Shown: positions 8,877 through 18,065 of the stretch, in pieces
Numbering within the stretch: the first letter of the stretch is position 1
Layout of the letters: each line of letters opens with the position of its first letter
Program-made: the position numbers and the translations under genes
The notes under the pieces: generated by a model
Seen by the model: only the letters and a program-made list of their open reading frames with translations
The model's database searches: none
Told to the model about the DNA's origin: nothing
Assembly: GCA_963749115.1 (NCBI GenBank)
Contig: CAVVLP010000010.1
Location: 124,001 to 188,000, forward strand
Direction: 5' to 3'
Source of the DNA: SZUA-36 sp963749115
GTDB taxonomy: Bacteria; Pseudomonadota; Gammaproteobacteria; Xanthomonadales; SZUA-36
DNA: 64,000 nt

Positions 8877-10333
8877 AAAACCGGAGAACGGCAACCGTTC
8901 AACGTATCCTGGGTTTTCTGATAGCCGCTGCCAGCCTGATGATGCTTCCACCAGCGTTGGTTTCCTGGTGGTATAACGATGGCACTGCCGGCTTGTTCCT
9001 GGTTAGTGCTGTCGTCCTTTTTCTGACCGGAATAGCAATTTTTTTGCCGGTACGTGATGTCCACGAGGAATTGCGTCTGCGTGACGGGTTCCTGGTCGTT
9101 GTAGCATGCTGGCTTTCGCTTGTCCTGGTGGGGGCACTACCCTTTTTGTTGCTAACGCAACCGGAGATCTCCTATGTGGATTCCGTCTTCGAATCCATGT
9201 CCGCATTGACCACTACCGGCGCCACGATTCTGACAAATATCGATGACCTGCCCCGCGGCATTTTGTATTACCGCCAGCAACTTCAGTGGCTTGGAGGCCT
9301 CGGAATCGTTGTACTGGCCGTGGCCATCTTACCCATGCTGCGAATCGGTGGTATGCAACTTTACCGGGCAGAAACACCGGGACCGTTAAAAGACAGCAAG
9401 CTGACCCCCCGCATTACTGAGACCGCCAAGGCACTGTGGATGATCTATCTTGGAATCACCATGTTATGCGCACTGGCCTACTGGCTTGGAGGCATGACGC
9501 TTTTCGATGCCATCGGTCATGCCTTCAGTACGGTTGCCATAGGTGGAATGTCGACCCACGATGCCGGCTTTACCTGGTTCAATAGCCCAACCCTGGAAAT
9601 TGTCGCAACCTTCTTCATGGTGGTGGCCGGTATCAATTTCGCCATCCATTTCACTTCATGGAAGCGTGCCAGTTCACAACCCTATTTTCATGACCCTGAA
9701 CTTAAAGTCTACGCATCGCTGCTGGTTGGCTTCGCAGTCCTGACAACCATCGCGCTCTATCTGAACGGTACCTATGGTTCGATCGCTGAATCTGCTCGAT
9801 TTGCAAGCTTCCAGGTAGTTTCAGTGATGACTACAACCGGTTTCAGCTCTGCGGATTTTTCAATTTGGCCCGGTTTTATTCCGATCATGCTGATCTGCAT
9901 CGCATTCATCGGCGGATGTGCTGGTAGCACCTGTGGAGGTATGAAAGTGATCCGTATCATGCTCTTGTACCGGCAGGCCATTCGTGAAATTCAGCGACTC
10001 ATTCATCCACACGCGGTTATTCCGGTGAAGATTGGCGGCAGGAAAACATCGGCAACGGTCATGGATGCGGTCTGGGGTTTCTTCTTTCTGTATGTCGCCA
10101 GCTTTGTCCTGATTACCATTGCACTCAACGGCGTGGGTGTAGACCCGGTAACCGCCTATGCCGCAGCAGCGGCCTGTATCACCAACCTTGGCCCGGGTCT
10201 GGGTGAGGTGAGCGCCAATTACGCCAGCCTTAGCTCAACGGCCAAAGTCATTTTAAGCTTTGCCATGTTGATGGGCCGGCTGGAAATTTTCACTCTGTTG
10301 GTATTGTTTTCACCAGCTTTCTGGCGTAATTAA
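8873..10333 (+). CDS. trkH: Trk potassium uptake protein TrkH
   Basis: This 486-residue inner-membrane protein carries the potassium pore. Four pore-loop signatures with filter glycines are visible: SMSALTTTGATIL near 108-120, HAFSTVAIGGMSTHD near 216-230, VVSVMTTTGFSSAD near 317-330 and ACITNLGPGLGEV near 434-446. The GGCAGSTCGGMKVIR segment matches the intramembrane loop of TrkH. The protein begins with cytoplasmic KNRRTATVQR, as usual. The ATG overlaps the trkA TGA. A hairpin follows the gene. Confidence 0.93.
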   Translation: MKNRRTATVQRILGFLIAAASLMMLPPALVSWWYNDGTAGLFLVSAVVLFLTGIAIFLPVRDVHEELRLRDGFLVVVACWLSLVLVGALPFLLLTQPEISYVDSVFESMSALTTTGATILTNIDDLPRGILYYRQQLQWLGGLGIVVLAVAILPMLRIGGMQLYRAETPGPLKDSKLTPRITETAKALWMIYLGITMLCALAYWLGGMTLFDAIGHAFSTVAIGGMSTHDAGFTWFNSPTLEIVATFFMVVAGINFAIHFTSWKRASSQPYFHDPELKVYASLLVGFAVLTTIALYLNGTYGSIAESARFASFQVVSVMTTTGFSSADFSIWPGFIPIMLICIAFIGGCAGSTCGGMKVIRIMLLYRQAIREIQRLIHPHAVIPVKIGGRKTSATVMDAVWGFFFLYVASFVLITIALNGVGVDPVTAYAAAAACITNLGPGLGEVSANYASLSSTAKVILSFAMLMGRLEIFTLLVLFSPAFWRN

Positions 10334-10365
10334 TAATAACTGTCTGAATCAAACGAAATGACTGA

Positions 10366-10394
10366 CAACCGGGACGCGTTGCACGTCCCGGTTG
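10366..10394. terminator. inverted repeat between convergent trkH and rimK
   Basis: Eleven-base arms (CAACCGGGACG and its complement) around a seven-base loop lie 33 bases after the trkH stop, in the gap between convergent trkH and rimK. The position and stem stability suit a bidirectional terminator. The remaining gap to 10559 shows no further clear feature. Confidence 0.6.
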
Positions 10395-10559
10395 CTTCAG
10401 ATCATTAGTTACAGCTCTGAGTTACCATTCGTTCCAAACATCAAGCTCGTCTGTGTCGTCAAATTGTGAATATAACTCAGTTTGAGCACCCGGCAACGCG
10501 ACTCTCTCAGTGACCTGTTACGACTGGTACTAACAAACCAGGACGACTGAACCGCTCTT

Positions 10560-11465
10560 CTATCCGTGTCCGCGGGTTCGTGTTCTACCCTGTTTTGCAT
10601 TTTTTTCAATAAACTCAATGATCGTACCGGCAACATTCTTTTGGGTAGCGTTTTCAATGCCCTCAAGACCCGGACTGGAATTAACCTCCAATACGACCGG
10701 TCCGTGATTTGAACGCAGTAAATCAACACCGGCAACGTTAAGCCCCATGACTTTGGCAGAGCGAACGGCGGTTGAGCGTTCTTCAGGTGTAATTTTTATC
10801 AGGCTTGCTGACCCGCCCCGGTGAAGATTGGAACGGAACTCACCCTCTTTACCCTGCCTTTTCATCGCAGCCACAACCTTGTCGCCAATAACGAGACAGC
10901 GAATATCAGCGCCGCCAGCCTCCTTGATGTATTCCTGCACCATGAAGTTGGCTTTCAATCCTCTAAATGCCTCAATCACGCTCTCGGCGGCCTTCTTGGT
11001 TTCAGCAAGGACGACACCAACACCCTGTGTGCCTTCGAGCAACTTGATGACGACAGGCGCACCCCCCACAAAATCGAGTAAATCGTCAGTGTCATCGGGA
11101 GAGTTTGCGAAGCCGGTGACAGGCAGGCCAATACCTTTACGCGCCAACAACTGGGACGCGCGCAACTTATCGCGTGAACGTGTAATTGCGACAGATTCAT
11201 TCACTGAGTAGACACCCATCATCTCAAACTGACGCACCACAGCCGTCCCGTAAAAGGAAATCGAGGCGCCAATTCTGGGGATGACGGCATCAATACCCGT
11301 TATTGCTTCACCCTTGTAGTGTATACCCGGGTTGTGACTTGTAATATTCATATAGCAACGCCTGTGATCAATCACAACCATCTGATGACCGCGCTCTTTT
11401 CCAGCCTCAAGCAGTCTCCGTGTCGAATAAAGCTTCTGGTTTGTAGATAGAATTCCGATTTTCAT
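10560..11465 (-). CDS. rimK: RimK family ATP-grasp ligase (S6 glutamate ligase)
   Basis: The 301-residue product matches RimK over its length: MKIGILSTNQKLYSTRRL, the RCYMNI segment, VIPRIGAS, the ATP-grasp loops VVIKLLEGTQGVGVVLAE and FMVQEYIKEAGGADIRCLVIG, and the metal-binding VVLEVNSSPGLEGIE. RimK adds glutamate residues to the C-terminus of ribosomal protein S6 and can make poly-glutamate. It is the last gene of a three-gene minus-strand operon with a zinc-dependent deacylase homologue and a RimB-type protease. The arrangement suggests that the operon adds and trims the modification. Confidence 0.9.
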   Translation of the reverse strand: MKIGILSTNQKLYSTRRLLEAGKERGHQMVVIDHRRCYMNITSHNPGIHYKGEAITGIDAVIPRIGASISFYGTAVVRQFEMMGVYSVNESVAITRSRDKLRASQLLARKGIGLPVTGFANSPDDTDDLLDFVGGAPVVIKLLEGTQGVGVVLAETKKAAESVIEAFRGLKANFMVQEYIKEAGGADIRCLVIGDKVVAAMKRQGKEGEFRSNLHRGGSASLIKITPEERSTAVRSAKVMGLNVAGVDLLRSNHGPVVLEVNSSPGLEGIENATQKNVAGTIIEFIEKNAKQGRTRTRGHG

Positions 11466-11503
11466 AATTGGTCCTTTTGGAAAATGGCACCGATCTGTGC
11501 GGC

Positions 11504-12517
11504 TTAATGATCGTAGATTGCTGCGAACTCCTCAACCAGACCTTCAGCTTTGGAAACACTTCTGAATTCCGCGATGTTAAACAACGCGTCACCTTCATGG
11601 GCCAGGGGTAGATTGTTGCGGCCGATAACGATTCCATCGAACGGCGCCAGTATGGCCTCTGAAGAATCACCCAACGGGTCGCTAATTGAAGCGATGCGCT
11701 GACCTGTTGCAACACTGTCACCTAATTGAATATTGGTGTTAAAGATACCACTTGAGGGTGCCCGTACCCAACTCGTAGAACGTGCAAGTAACGGTATGAC
11801 CTGCTTTCTAAGGGGGCGTTTTGCGGGTAGCATTCCAATGAAACGCATGACGTTCAAAACGCCCCGTAAACCCGCTTTGATGCACACCTCGTCGAAACGC
11901 AGCGCTTCACCGGCTTCGTAGATCAGTATCGGTACACCCAACTCTGCCACACTGGCACGCAGAGAGCTATCGCGTACATTGGCATTGATGATAACAGGAG
12001 CACCAAAAGCCTTGGCCAGTGCAAGTGTTTTTGCATCATCGAGGTTACCACGGGTTTGTGGCAGATTAGAGCGGTTGATCGCACCGGTATGAAGATCAAT
12101 ACCATAGTCGGCCCTGGAAACAATTTGTTTAAAAAACGTACTAGCCAGGCGTGCGGCAATCGACCCCTTGGCACTACCCGGGAAGGAACGGTTGAGATCT
12201 CGCCGGTCAGGTAAATAGCGTGATTGATTCAAAAAGCCATGAACGTTGACAATTGGAACCGCGATCAATGTGCCCTGGATGGAGCGAAGTTCTTTGAGAC
12301 GCAACAACCTGCGTACGATCTCCACGCCATTGAGTTCGTCTCCGTGAATAGCCGCCGAGACAAACAATACAGGACCCGCCCTGCGTCCACAGATGACCTG
12401 TACCGGCATGCTCAATGACGTCGAAGTGTAAAGATCGGCAACCGGCAAGCTGATATTCGCCCGCTGACCGGGTTTGACTTCTATTCCACCGATCGAAAAT
12501 GACTTGTTTAGGACCAT
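11504..12517 (-). CDS. succinylglutamate desuccinylase/aspartoacylase family zinc protein
   Basis: The 337-residue product has the M14-like deacylase zinc site: H58 and E61 in AAIHGDELNG, H143 in GIDLHTG, and the substrate-arginine region RDLNRSFPG. A C-terminal beta-rich domain (from about residue 240, with ILAPFDGIVIG) resembles the barrel-sandwich end of this family. Members remove acyl groups from amino acids or cleave amide bonds to glutamate-like groups. Here it lies between rimB (3-base gap) and rimK (38-base gap) on the same strand, so a role in processing RimK-made glutamate chains is plausible. The substrate cannot be read from sequence. Confidence 0.82.
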   Translation of the reverse strand: MVLNKSFSIGGIEVKPGQRANISLPVADLYTSTSLSMPVQVICGRRAGPVLFVSAAIHGDELNGVEIVRRLLRLKELRSIQGTLIAVPIVNVHGFLNQSRYLPDRRDLNRSFPGSAKGSIAARLASTFFKQIVSRADYGIDLHTGAINRSNLPQTRGNLDDAKTLALAKAFGAPVIINANVRDSSLRASVAELGVPILIYEAGEALRFDEVCIKAGLRGVLNVMRFIGMLPAKRPLRKQVIPLLARSTSWVRAPSSGIFNTNIQLGDSVATGQRIASISDPLGDSSEAILAPFDGIVIGRNNLPLAHEGDALFNIAEFRSVSKAEGLVEEFAAIYDH

Positions 12518-12520
12518 TGG

Positions 12521-12988
12521 TTATTTTGTTCCTTTTTCGACTTTTACCCGTGGTTTTTTGCCGGTGGTATATGATCTTGATGGATCAACCATGGCGATAT
12601 CCTTTATCGCTGTTCTTCCCAGTAGCATTCGAAACATCATGTTGTCACGGGATGTCAAAGTCATTTCAATGGGCCATGACCAGCAACCGATGGTCAAAGG
12701 CGTCATGATGATCAAGCGTTGCTCCTTATGACCACCCGAATCCGTCACGAATCGTTCATCAACAATGTCTGCGACACAGGTGACGACTGCTTCCTGATCT
12801 TTTTGTATCGGGTGAATCTTGAATTTTACCCTATCTTTACCAAGCTCCGAAAAGGTGTGGAGCTCGAACGCATGTAGCGTCGAAGTCCTGGCACCTGTAT
12901 CTACCTTTGCCTTGATGGCTTCCAGGCCGAGTTCGGGCAGACCGACCCACTCACGCCATCCCAGGGTAAGTTTCTCGCCAGGCTTCAT
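12521..12988 (-). CDS. rimB: RimB-type retropepsin-like protease (ATP-dependent zinc protease family)
   Basis: The 155-residue product begins with LTLGWREWVGLPELG and carries KAKVDTGARTSTLHA, the D-T-G active-site triad of retropepsin-like aspartic peptidases near residue 30. The later IIMTPLTIGCWSWPIEMTL and MLLGRTAI segments are typical of this family, which databases often name ATP-dependent zinc protease. In Pseudomonas the homologue RimB counteracts or regulates RimK glutamylation. It is the first gene of the operon; the 198 bases upstream to the pyruvate kinase gene hold no clear gene and probably its promoter. Confidence 0.83.
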   Translation of the reverse strand: MKPGEKLTLGWREWVGLPELGLEAIKAKVDTGARTSTLHAFELHTFSELGKDRVKFKIHPIQKDQEAVVTCVADIVDERFVTDSGGHKEQRLIIMTPLTIGCWSWPIEMTLTSRDNMMFRMLLGRTAIKDIAMVDPSRSYTTGKKPRVKVEKGTK

Positions 12989-13186
12989 ACGGGGTAATTC
13001 TTGTGGGCTATATTCAAATTAATCTTGAGAATCCAAATAACTCGACTCATAAAATCTACAACCATTTACCTGATTGAGGGCTGAAACAGCAGGGAAAGTG
13101 TCCATTACGATATACCCCGAAACCACTAAAGGAAATCTTTTTTAACGGTTCCGGCAAAGATGATCAAGGTTTCTGCCAGGTGCAAC

Positions 13187-15082
13187 CTAAGGATCATTCG
13201 AAATTTTCGCATCAAAATTCGAGGCAAGATGCAATTTCCGTAGCATTGAGCGTTTTTTTCGGTGATGACCTTGCATACGCTGCAAGATATCAGCCAGCAT
13301 TTCTACTGCTTCTATGACATGCGTGCCCTTGTTCAGCATCACGGCCTCTGCGGCCTGCGCCATTGCCGCATCGGTCACCTCTGCCCGCGAAGCATGGCCA
13401 CGCTTGGTCAGACCTTCCAGCACCTGGGTTGCCCAGATCACCGGGACATGCGCTGACTCGCATACCCACAATATTTCTTCCTGAACCTCGGACATACGTT
13501 CAAACCCGCATTCCACCGCCAAATCGCCGCGTGCGATCATGACGCCGCAGGCAGGAAATTTCAGCCCTTCCAACAGGATGGCGGGAAGGTTGGCAAAACC
13601 TCTCTTGGTTTCGATTTTCAAAACTGCGCCTACATCGTCACGGCCAAGTTTATGCAGGTGCTGGTGCAGCGCGCGAACATCCTCGGGAGCGTTGGTGAAA
13701 GACAGTCCAATCATGTCGGCATGACGCGCTGCGAACTCCAGATCCTGGAGGTCTTTTGTGCTGAGGGCGGCCAGGTTCAGGTCAGTATCCGGTAGATTAA
13801 CGCCCCTGTTACCCTCCAATTTTTCAACCGGTTTCCGGGTGTGGGTGATACGTATTTGTAATTGTTCCAAATCCCGTTTTTCGACGATACCTGCAATACG
13901 GCCGTCGTCAAAAAATACCGGTTCACCCAGCCTTACATCACGATAAACTTCAGGGATCGCCAACGAAACTTTACCCGGGTTGAGCAACTCTCCGTCGCTA
14001 TCGTGAAATGCCGGCTTCCCCGGTTCAACCTTTGCCGAAACGAACAATACATCGTCCTTGCGGATGAGGCAGACGCTGTCCTCGGGTGCCAGACCTGCTA
14101 TTGCCGTTTCCGGACCGGGGTTTCCCATTTGGTCCTGAATCTTAAAGACAGTGCCATTGGCTACGTAAGCTGTCTTTTTTGACTCGGCCCAGTAACCGTC
14201 TGCGCGTTTCTCCCTGATACGCCAGGTTCTCCGGGATCCACGCTCATCCCGAAACTCTATTCGATCACCTACATTCAAGACGTTGAGCCAATCCGGATCG
14301 AGCGCAAAAGTGAAATCAGCAGCAGGCATCTCTGAAAAAACCGTTTTAACCGGGGTCAACCAGACACGTGCAGGGCGTAAAATTTTGCCATTCGATGCCC
14401 GGCGCGGCCGGATTTTAATGACAGCCGGGTTTGTCTCCATAGGACCAAGACGCAGTTTCGGCCCCCCCAGGTCCATCAGAATACGACAGGACAGACCGGT
14501 GGACTGTTCAGCACTACGCAGGGTTCCGATCATCCGCGACCAGATTTCCGGATAATCATGTGCACAATTGATACGCATGCAGTTCATTCCGCTGAGAAGT
14601 AGCTGATGTACCATCAGGTAATCATCGGCAGCTTCAACCGGCATGGTGACAATGATGTGGTCACGTCGGCTGACGGGACGATCTCCAAACAACCTGGCGG
14701 TGTTTTGCTCAAGACAATCCGCACCTTCCTCGAAGGCGGAATCCAAATCCGGAAAGTCAGCCACCGACTTATCCTGTCCGTTCAGCAGGTACAGGTTGCG
14801 TAAGACGGCATTGATGGTCGCCAGGACGTGGGGCTCTACCCTGCCAAGAGAGGACAGGCCAAGACGGGTCAATCTGTCCTGTAACGGCCTGATGTCTTCG
14901 AGTCTCAACGCAAGATAATGCAAAAGATTTTGCGCGCTTGGCAACCGCTCAGGTGGCAATTCGGGCAGCGTGTCACAGCCGTTCTCCGCCTGCTTCACAA
15001 TCATCCGGCGCAAGGACTCCATCTGCCTGATCAAATCATCAATGGTTTTCGAAGGTGATGTCTGATGTTGGATGGAATTCAT
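13187..15082 (-). CDS. atypical pyruvate kinase with long N-terminal extension
   Basis: The 631-residue product has an extension of about 135 residues with no recognised domain, then a pyruvate kinase barrel. Recognisable parts are SGMNCMRINCAH, DLGGPKLRLG, a B-domain with inserted strands, LKIETKRGFANL with the catalytic lysine, CGVMIARGDLAVECG, VIWATQVLEGL and SRAEVTDAAMAQAAEAVML. The usual MLSGETA reads MLNKGTH, and the barrel is followed by only about 35 residues, so the allosteric C-terminal domain of standard enzymes is absent. It probably converts phosphoenolpyruvate and ADP to pyruvate and ATP, but the substitutions leave room for a related activity. It appears to be transcribed alone. 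Confidence 0.78.
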   Translation of the reverse strand: MNSIQHQTSPSKTIDDLIRQMESLRRMIVKQAENGCDTLPELPPERLPSAQNLLHYLALRLEDIRPLQDRLTRLGLSSLGRVEPHVLATINAVLRNLYLLNGQDKSVADFPDLDSAFEEGADCLEQNTARLFGDRPVSRRDHIIVTMPVEAADDYLMVHQLLLSGMNCMRINCAHDYPEIWSRMIGTLRSAEQSTGLSCRILMDLGGPKLRLGPMETNPAVIKIRPRRASNGKILRPARVWLTPVKTVFSEMPAADFTFALDPDWLNVLNVGDRIEFRDERGSRRTWRIREKRADGYWAESKKTAYVANGTVFKIQDQMGNPGPETAIAGLAPEDSVCLIRKDDVLFVSAKVEPGKPAFHDSDGELLNPGKVSLAIPEVYRDVRLGEPVFFDDGRIAGIVEKRDLEQLQIRITHTRKPVEKLEGNRGVNLPDTDLNLAALSTKDLQDLEFAARHADMIGLSFTNAPEDVRALHQHLHKLGRDDVGAVLKIETKRGFANLPAILLEGLKFPACGVMIARGDLAVECGFERMSEVQEEILWVCESAHVPVIWATQVLEGLTKRGHASRAEVTDAAMAQAAEAVMLNKGTHVIEAVEMLADILQRMQGHHRKKRSMLRKLHLASNFDAKISNDP

Positions 15083-15190
15083 TCGTTCATGCTCCCAACA
15101 TCACTTTAATCCCTGGTGAGTTGAAGTCAATGACCCAAATCAAGCCTGTTTGAAATTAGGGATCAGCGAGGACGACACTACACCAGGGTG

Positions 15191-16075
15191 CTATCTGTTT
15201 TTATAAAACGACTTCTCGCCTTCCGGCCGGTTTCTAAAGCGTTTGTAGGCCCACAGGTACTGGCTCGTATCCACGGCAATACACCGTTCTATACCTCGAT
15301 TGACCTCTGTCGCCGCTTCGCGCATATTTTCACTGTAAATGGATGGGCCTGTCTTGAACAAATGCACACAGTACCGGCCTCCCTTGCGTCGCTCACAGAC
15401 GGCAAAGACGACCGGTGCACCTGTGCGCTGGGCCATACGCGGGAGCAGTACGCCGGTCAAAGCCTCGATACCAAAAAACGGGGCGAACTGACCTCCACCA
15501 CCGGTTGGCTCCTGATCCGGCAGCAATGCGACGAAATAACCGTCTTTGAGTAGTTGATACATACGCCGCAGACCCTTACCGGTTGCAGCGACCATCTCGG
15601 CGCCGGCGCGTGCGCGCTTTTCCGATAACATCGCATCGACGTCAGGATGCTTGCTGGGTTTGTAAAGTATGGCGGCCTCACCCTTACTATGCAGATAGAG
15701 ATTTAGCATCTCCCAGGACCCATAATGTGGAGCGGCCACAATCAACCCCTTTCCTGCACTGATCAGCTCTTCAACATGCTCCATACCCTGCACTTCGTCA
15801 AATAGAGCATACATGCGCTCCAGCGGCCAGTGCCATAACATACCGGCTTCAAACACACCCCTGACATAGTTCGTCATGCTGGCCCGGCCAATTTTCTTAC
15901 GCTGCTTCTCATCCATCTCCGGATAAACGGCTTTTAAATTCACGCGGGTAACACGCCGCAGGCGTGGCACCGAGTACCAGACCACTGCAGCCAACGGTGG
16001 CGCCAGATACTCTGCTGCGCGCGGTGTTATCCAGCTGAACATACGCATGACGGCACGAATGGCGAGTAATTTCAT
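15191..16075 (-). CDS. LpxL/HtrB-type lysophospholipid (lipid A) acyltransferase
   Basis: The 294-residue inner-membrane protein has an N-terminal hydrophobic segment and the HX4E catalytic motif H117-Y-G-S-W-E122 in VAAPHYGSWEML. Further family signatures are ALLPDQEPTGGGGQFAPFFG and RMAQRTGAPVVFAVCERR. Members transfer secondary acyl chains from acyl-ACP to lipid A precursors on the cytoplasmic face. The ending YKRFRNRPEGEKSFYKNR is typical. Which lipid A position it acylates cannot be decided. It diverges from dtd across a 73-base gap. Confidence 0.85.
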   Translation of the reverse strand: MKLLAIRAVMRMFSWITPRAAEYLAPPLAAVVWYSVPRLRRVTRVNLKAVYPEMDEKQRKKIGRASMTNYVRGVFEAGMLWHWPLERMYALFDEVQGMEHVEELISAGKGLIVAAPHYGSWEMLNLYLHSKGEAAILYKPSKHPDVDAMLSEKRARAGAEMVAATGKGLRRMYQLLKDGYFVALLPDQEPTGGGGQFAPFFGIEALTGVLLPRMAQRTGAPVVFAVCERRKGGRYCVHLFKTGPSIYSENMREAATEVNRGIERCIAVDTSQYLWAYKRFRNRPEGEKSFYKNR

Positions 16076-16148
16076 CAGCAGTTAATCATATAAGGTATTG
16101 AAGCAATGCTAACATGAGCAAAGCGGGACATCTGGACGGGGTTGTTAA

Positions 16149-16613
16149 ATGATTGCATTGTTGCAAAGGGTATCGGAAGCCAGCGTCGTTGTTAATGAAA
16201 ATTCTTCAGGTGAAAGGGTGACCGGTGCGATCGGTGCCGGCATCCTGGCACTGGTTGCAGTTGAGAGAGGCGATACCGAAGTCCAGGCGGACAGGCTATT
16301 GCAACGCATTCTACACTACCGGATATTCGAGGATGAAAGCGGTCGTATGAACCTGAACCTGCTCCAGAAGGGTGGCGAACTGCTGCTGGTCTCGCAGTTT
16401 ACGCTGGCCGCAAATACCAATAGCGGCAACCGCCCCAGCTTCACCCCGGCGGCTGAACCGGCAGAAGGTAAAAGGCTGTTTGATTACCTGCTTGAATCCG
16501 CCCGCCGTGAACTCGGCGAAGTTCCCACTGGCAGTTTCGGCGCTCATATGCAAGTCAGCCTGGTCAACGACGGACCGGTAACATTTACCCTGAGGGTACC
16601 ACCTGCAATCTGA
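16149..16613 (+). CDS. dtd: D-aminoacyl-tRNA deacylase
   Basis: Dtd hydrolyses D-aminoacyl-tRNA to prevent use of D-amino acids in translation. The product of about 154 residues starts MIALLQRVSEASVVV and contains the catalytic LLVSQFTLAAN, NRPSFTPAA, and the NDGPVTF motif with the Gly-Pro dipeptide near the C-terminus. Length and motif order are normal. The gene converges with ntrC. Confidence 0.93.
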   Translation: MIALLQRVSEASVVVNENSSGERVTGAIGAGILALVAVERGDTEVQADRLLQRILHYRIFEDESGRMNLNLLQKGGELLLVSQFTLAANTNSGNRPSFTPAAEPAEGKRLFDYLLESARRELGEVPTGSFGAHMQVSLVNDGPVTFTLRVPPAI

Positions 16614-16632
16614 TTATAGCCACATCACCCGG

Positions 16633-16662
16633 GCAGGTGACGCGGGCTAGCACCTCCTGCCT
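16633..16662. terminator. imperfect hairpin between convergent dtd and ntrC
   Basis: GCAGGTG pairs imperfectly with CACCTCCTGC across a short GC-rich loop in the 60-base gap between two convergent genes. Its position suits a shared terminator, but the stem has a bulge and there is no T-tract. Confidence 0.3.
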
Positions 16663-16673
16663 GTGCAGTTTCC

Positions 16674-18065
16674 TCACTTGTCTTCAAATTCATTGAGTTT
16701 TCGGGTCAACGTATTACGACCGACACCCAGTAAGCGGGCCGCTTCCACACGCTTGCCACCGGTATGTTCAAGCGCGCAATCGAGTATGATTTTTTCAGAT
16801 TCACCACGAACCGTGGACATCAGGTCAGCCTGACCGTTGAACAATGCCTTGCGGGTCCAGCTCCGCAGGGCCTCTGACCATGAATCGCCGGATTCATTCA
16901 TAGCGTCTTTATCTTTCAGGCCCGCGGGCAGGTCGACAGGCAGAATCTGCTCACCCGGCGCCATTACACACAATTGCTGGCAAAGATTCTGCAACTGGCG
17001 GACGTTGCCCGGCCAGGCTTTTTGTTGCAGCGCGCGGATGGTTTCAGGCATTAGGTGCTTTTCTTCGAGACCCATTTCCTCTGATGCCTGGCGCAGGAAA
17101 TGCCTGGCCAGCAAGGCAATGTCTTCACTGCGCTCACGCAATGGTGGCAGTTCAATGGAAATAACATTCAAACGATGATAGAGATCTTCACGAAAACTGC
17201 CTTCGGCAATTTTTTTCTGTAAATCCTGGTGTGTTGCTGTTAACACCCGCACATCTGCACGCAGCAGGTCCCGCCCGCCGACACGGTAATAGTCACCCTC
17301 GGCCAGAACCCGCAGGAGACGGGTTTGTAATGGCAGGGGCATATCACCAATCTCGTCCAGAAACAGGGTACCAGCAGCAGCTTCCTCAAAACGCCCGGCG
17401 CGTCTCGCGTGAGCACCGGTGAATGATCCCTTCTCATGGCCGAACAGCTCTGACTCCAGCAATTCAGTTGGAATCGCTGCCGTATTAATCGCAACAAAAG
17501 GGCCCTTGGAACGTGGACTATGCTGATGCAGTGCGCGAGCGACAACTTCCTTGCCGGTACCGGTCTCACCGGTTAGTAACACGCTGATACTCGAACGTGA
17601 TAACCGGCCTATGGTTCGAAACACCTCCTGCATTGCCGTGGAGTCACCGATTAATTGATTTGGCGCACCGGGCACGGAAGCCATCGGCACAACTGCCGGA
17701 ACAGCAGATGCACGGGCCACCACTGCAAGCACCTTATCGAGATCAAAGGGTTTTGAAAGATAGTCGAACACACCTGACTGGAAGGCAGTTACTGCCTGAT
17801 CCAGATCGGAGAAAGCCGTCATTGCAATCACCGGAACTTCTGTATTACGTTCTTCCAGGGCTGTCAATACGCTTAGGCCATCAGCATCCGGTAAGCGTAT
17901 ATCTGTAATAATAACAGTTGGTTGGGACACATCCAGCGCTGCGACTACGGCAGCGACGGTGTCAAAACTTTCCGTTACATAGCCGGCCCGCCTCAGTGCT
18001 CGCGACAACACAAAGCGTATGGCTTCGTCGTCATCGACAACCCAGACCAGTACCGGCTCAGTCAT
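16674..18065 (-). CDS. ntrC: nitrogen regulation response regulator NtrC
   Basis: The 463-residue regulator starts at 18065 (MTEPVLVWVVDDDEAIR). A receiver has D55 in IITDIRLPD. A complete sigma-54 AAA+ domain follows, with Walker A TGETGTGKE, the sigma-54 contact loop as GSFTGA in HEKGSFTGA, and Walker B LFLDEIGDM. A Fis-type helix-turn-helix at the C-terminus has AARLLGVGRNTLTRKL. NtrC activates nitrogen-limitation genes, notably glnA. It overlaps ntrB by eight bases. Its likely target promoter lies upstream of glnA in this window. Unlike the NtrX-like protein at 6119, all catalytic motifs are intact. Confidence 0.94.
   Translation of the reverse strand: MTEPVLVWVVDDDEAIRFVLSRALRRAGYVTESFDTVAAVVAALDVSQPTVIITDIRLPDADGLSVLTALEERNTEVPVIAMTAFSDLDQAVTAFQSGVFDYLSKPFDLDKVLAVVARASAVPAVVPMASVPGAPNQLIGDSTAMQEVFRTIGRLSRSSISVLLTGETGTGKEVVARALHQHSPRSKGPFVAINTAAIPTELLESELFGHEKGSFTGAHARRAGRFEEAAAGTLFLDEIGDMPLPLQTRLLRVLAEGDYYRVGGRDLLRADVRVLTATHQDLQKKIAEGSFREDLYHRLNVISIELPPLRERSEDIALLARHFLRQASEEMGLEEKHLMPETIRALQQKAWPGNVRQLQNLCQQLCVMAPGEQILPVDLPAGLKDKDAMNESGDSWSEALRSWTRKALFNGQADLMSTVRGESEKIILDCALEHTGGKRVEAARLLGVGRNTLTRKLNEFEDK

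Noticed and set aside
8852..10000. Minus-strand open frames within trkA-trkH and similar antisense frames throughout
   Set aside because: They mirror codon use of the real genes, lack ribosome sites and show no recognisable domain.
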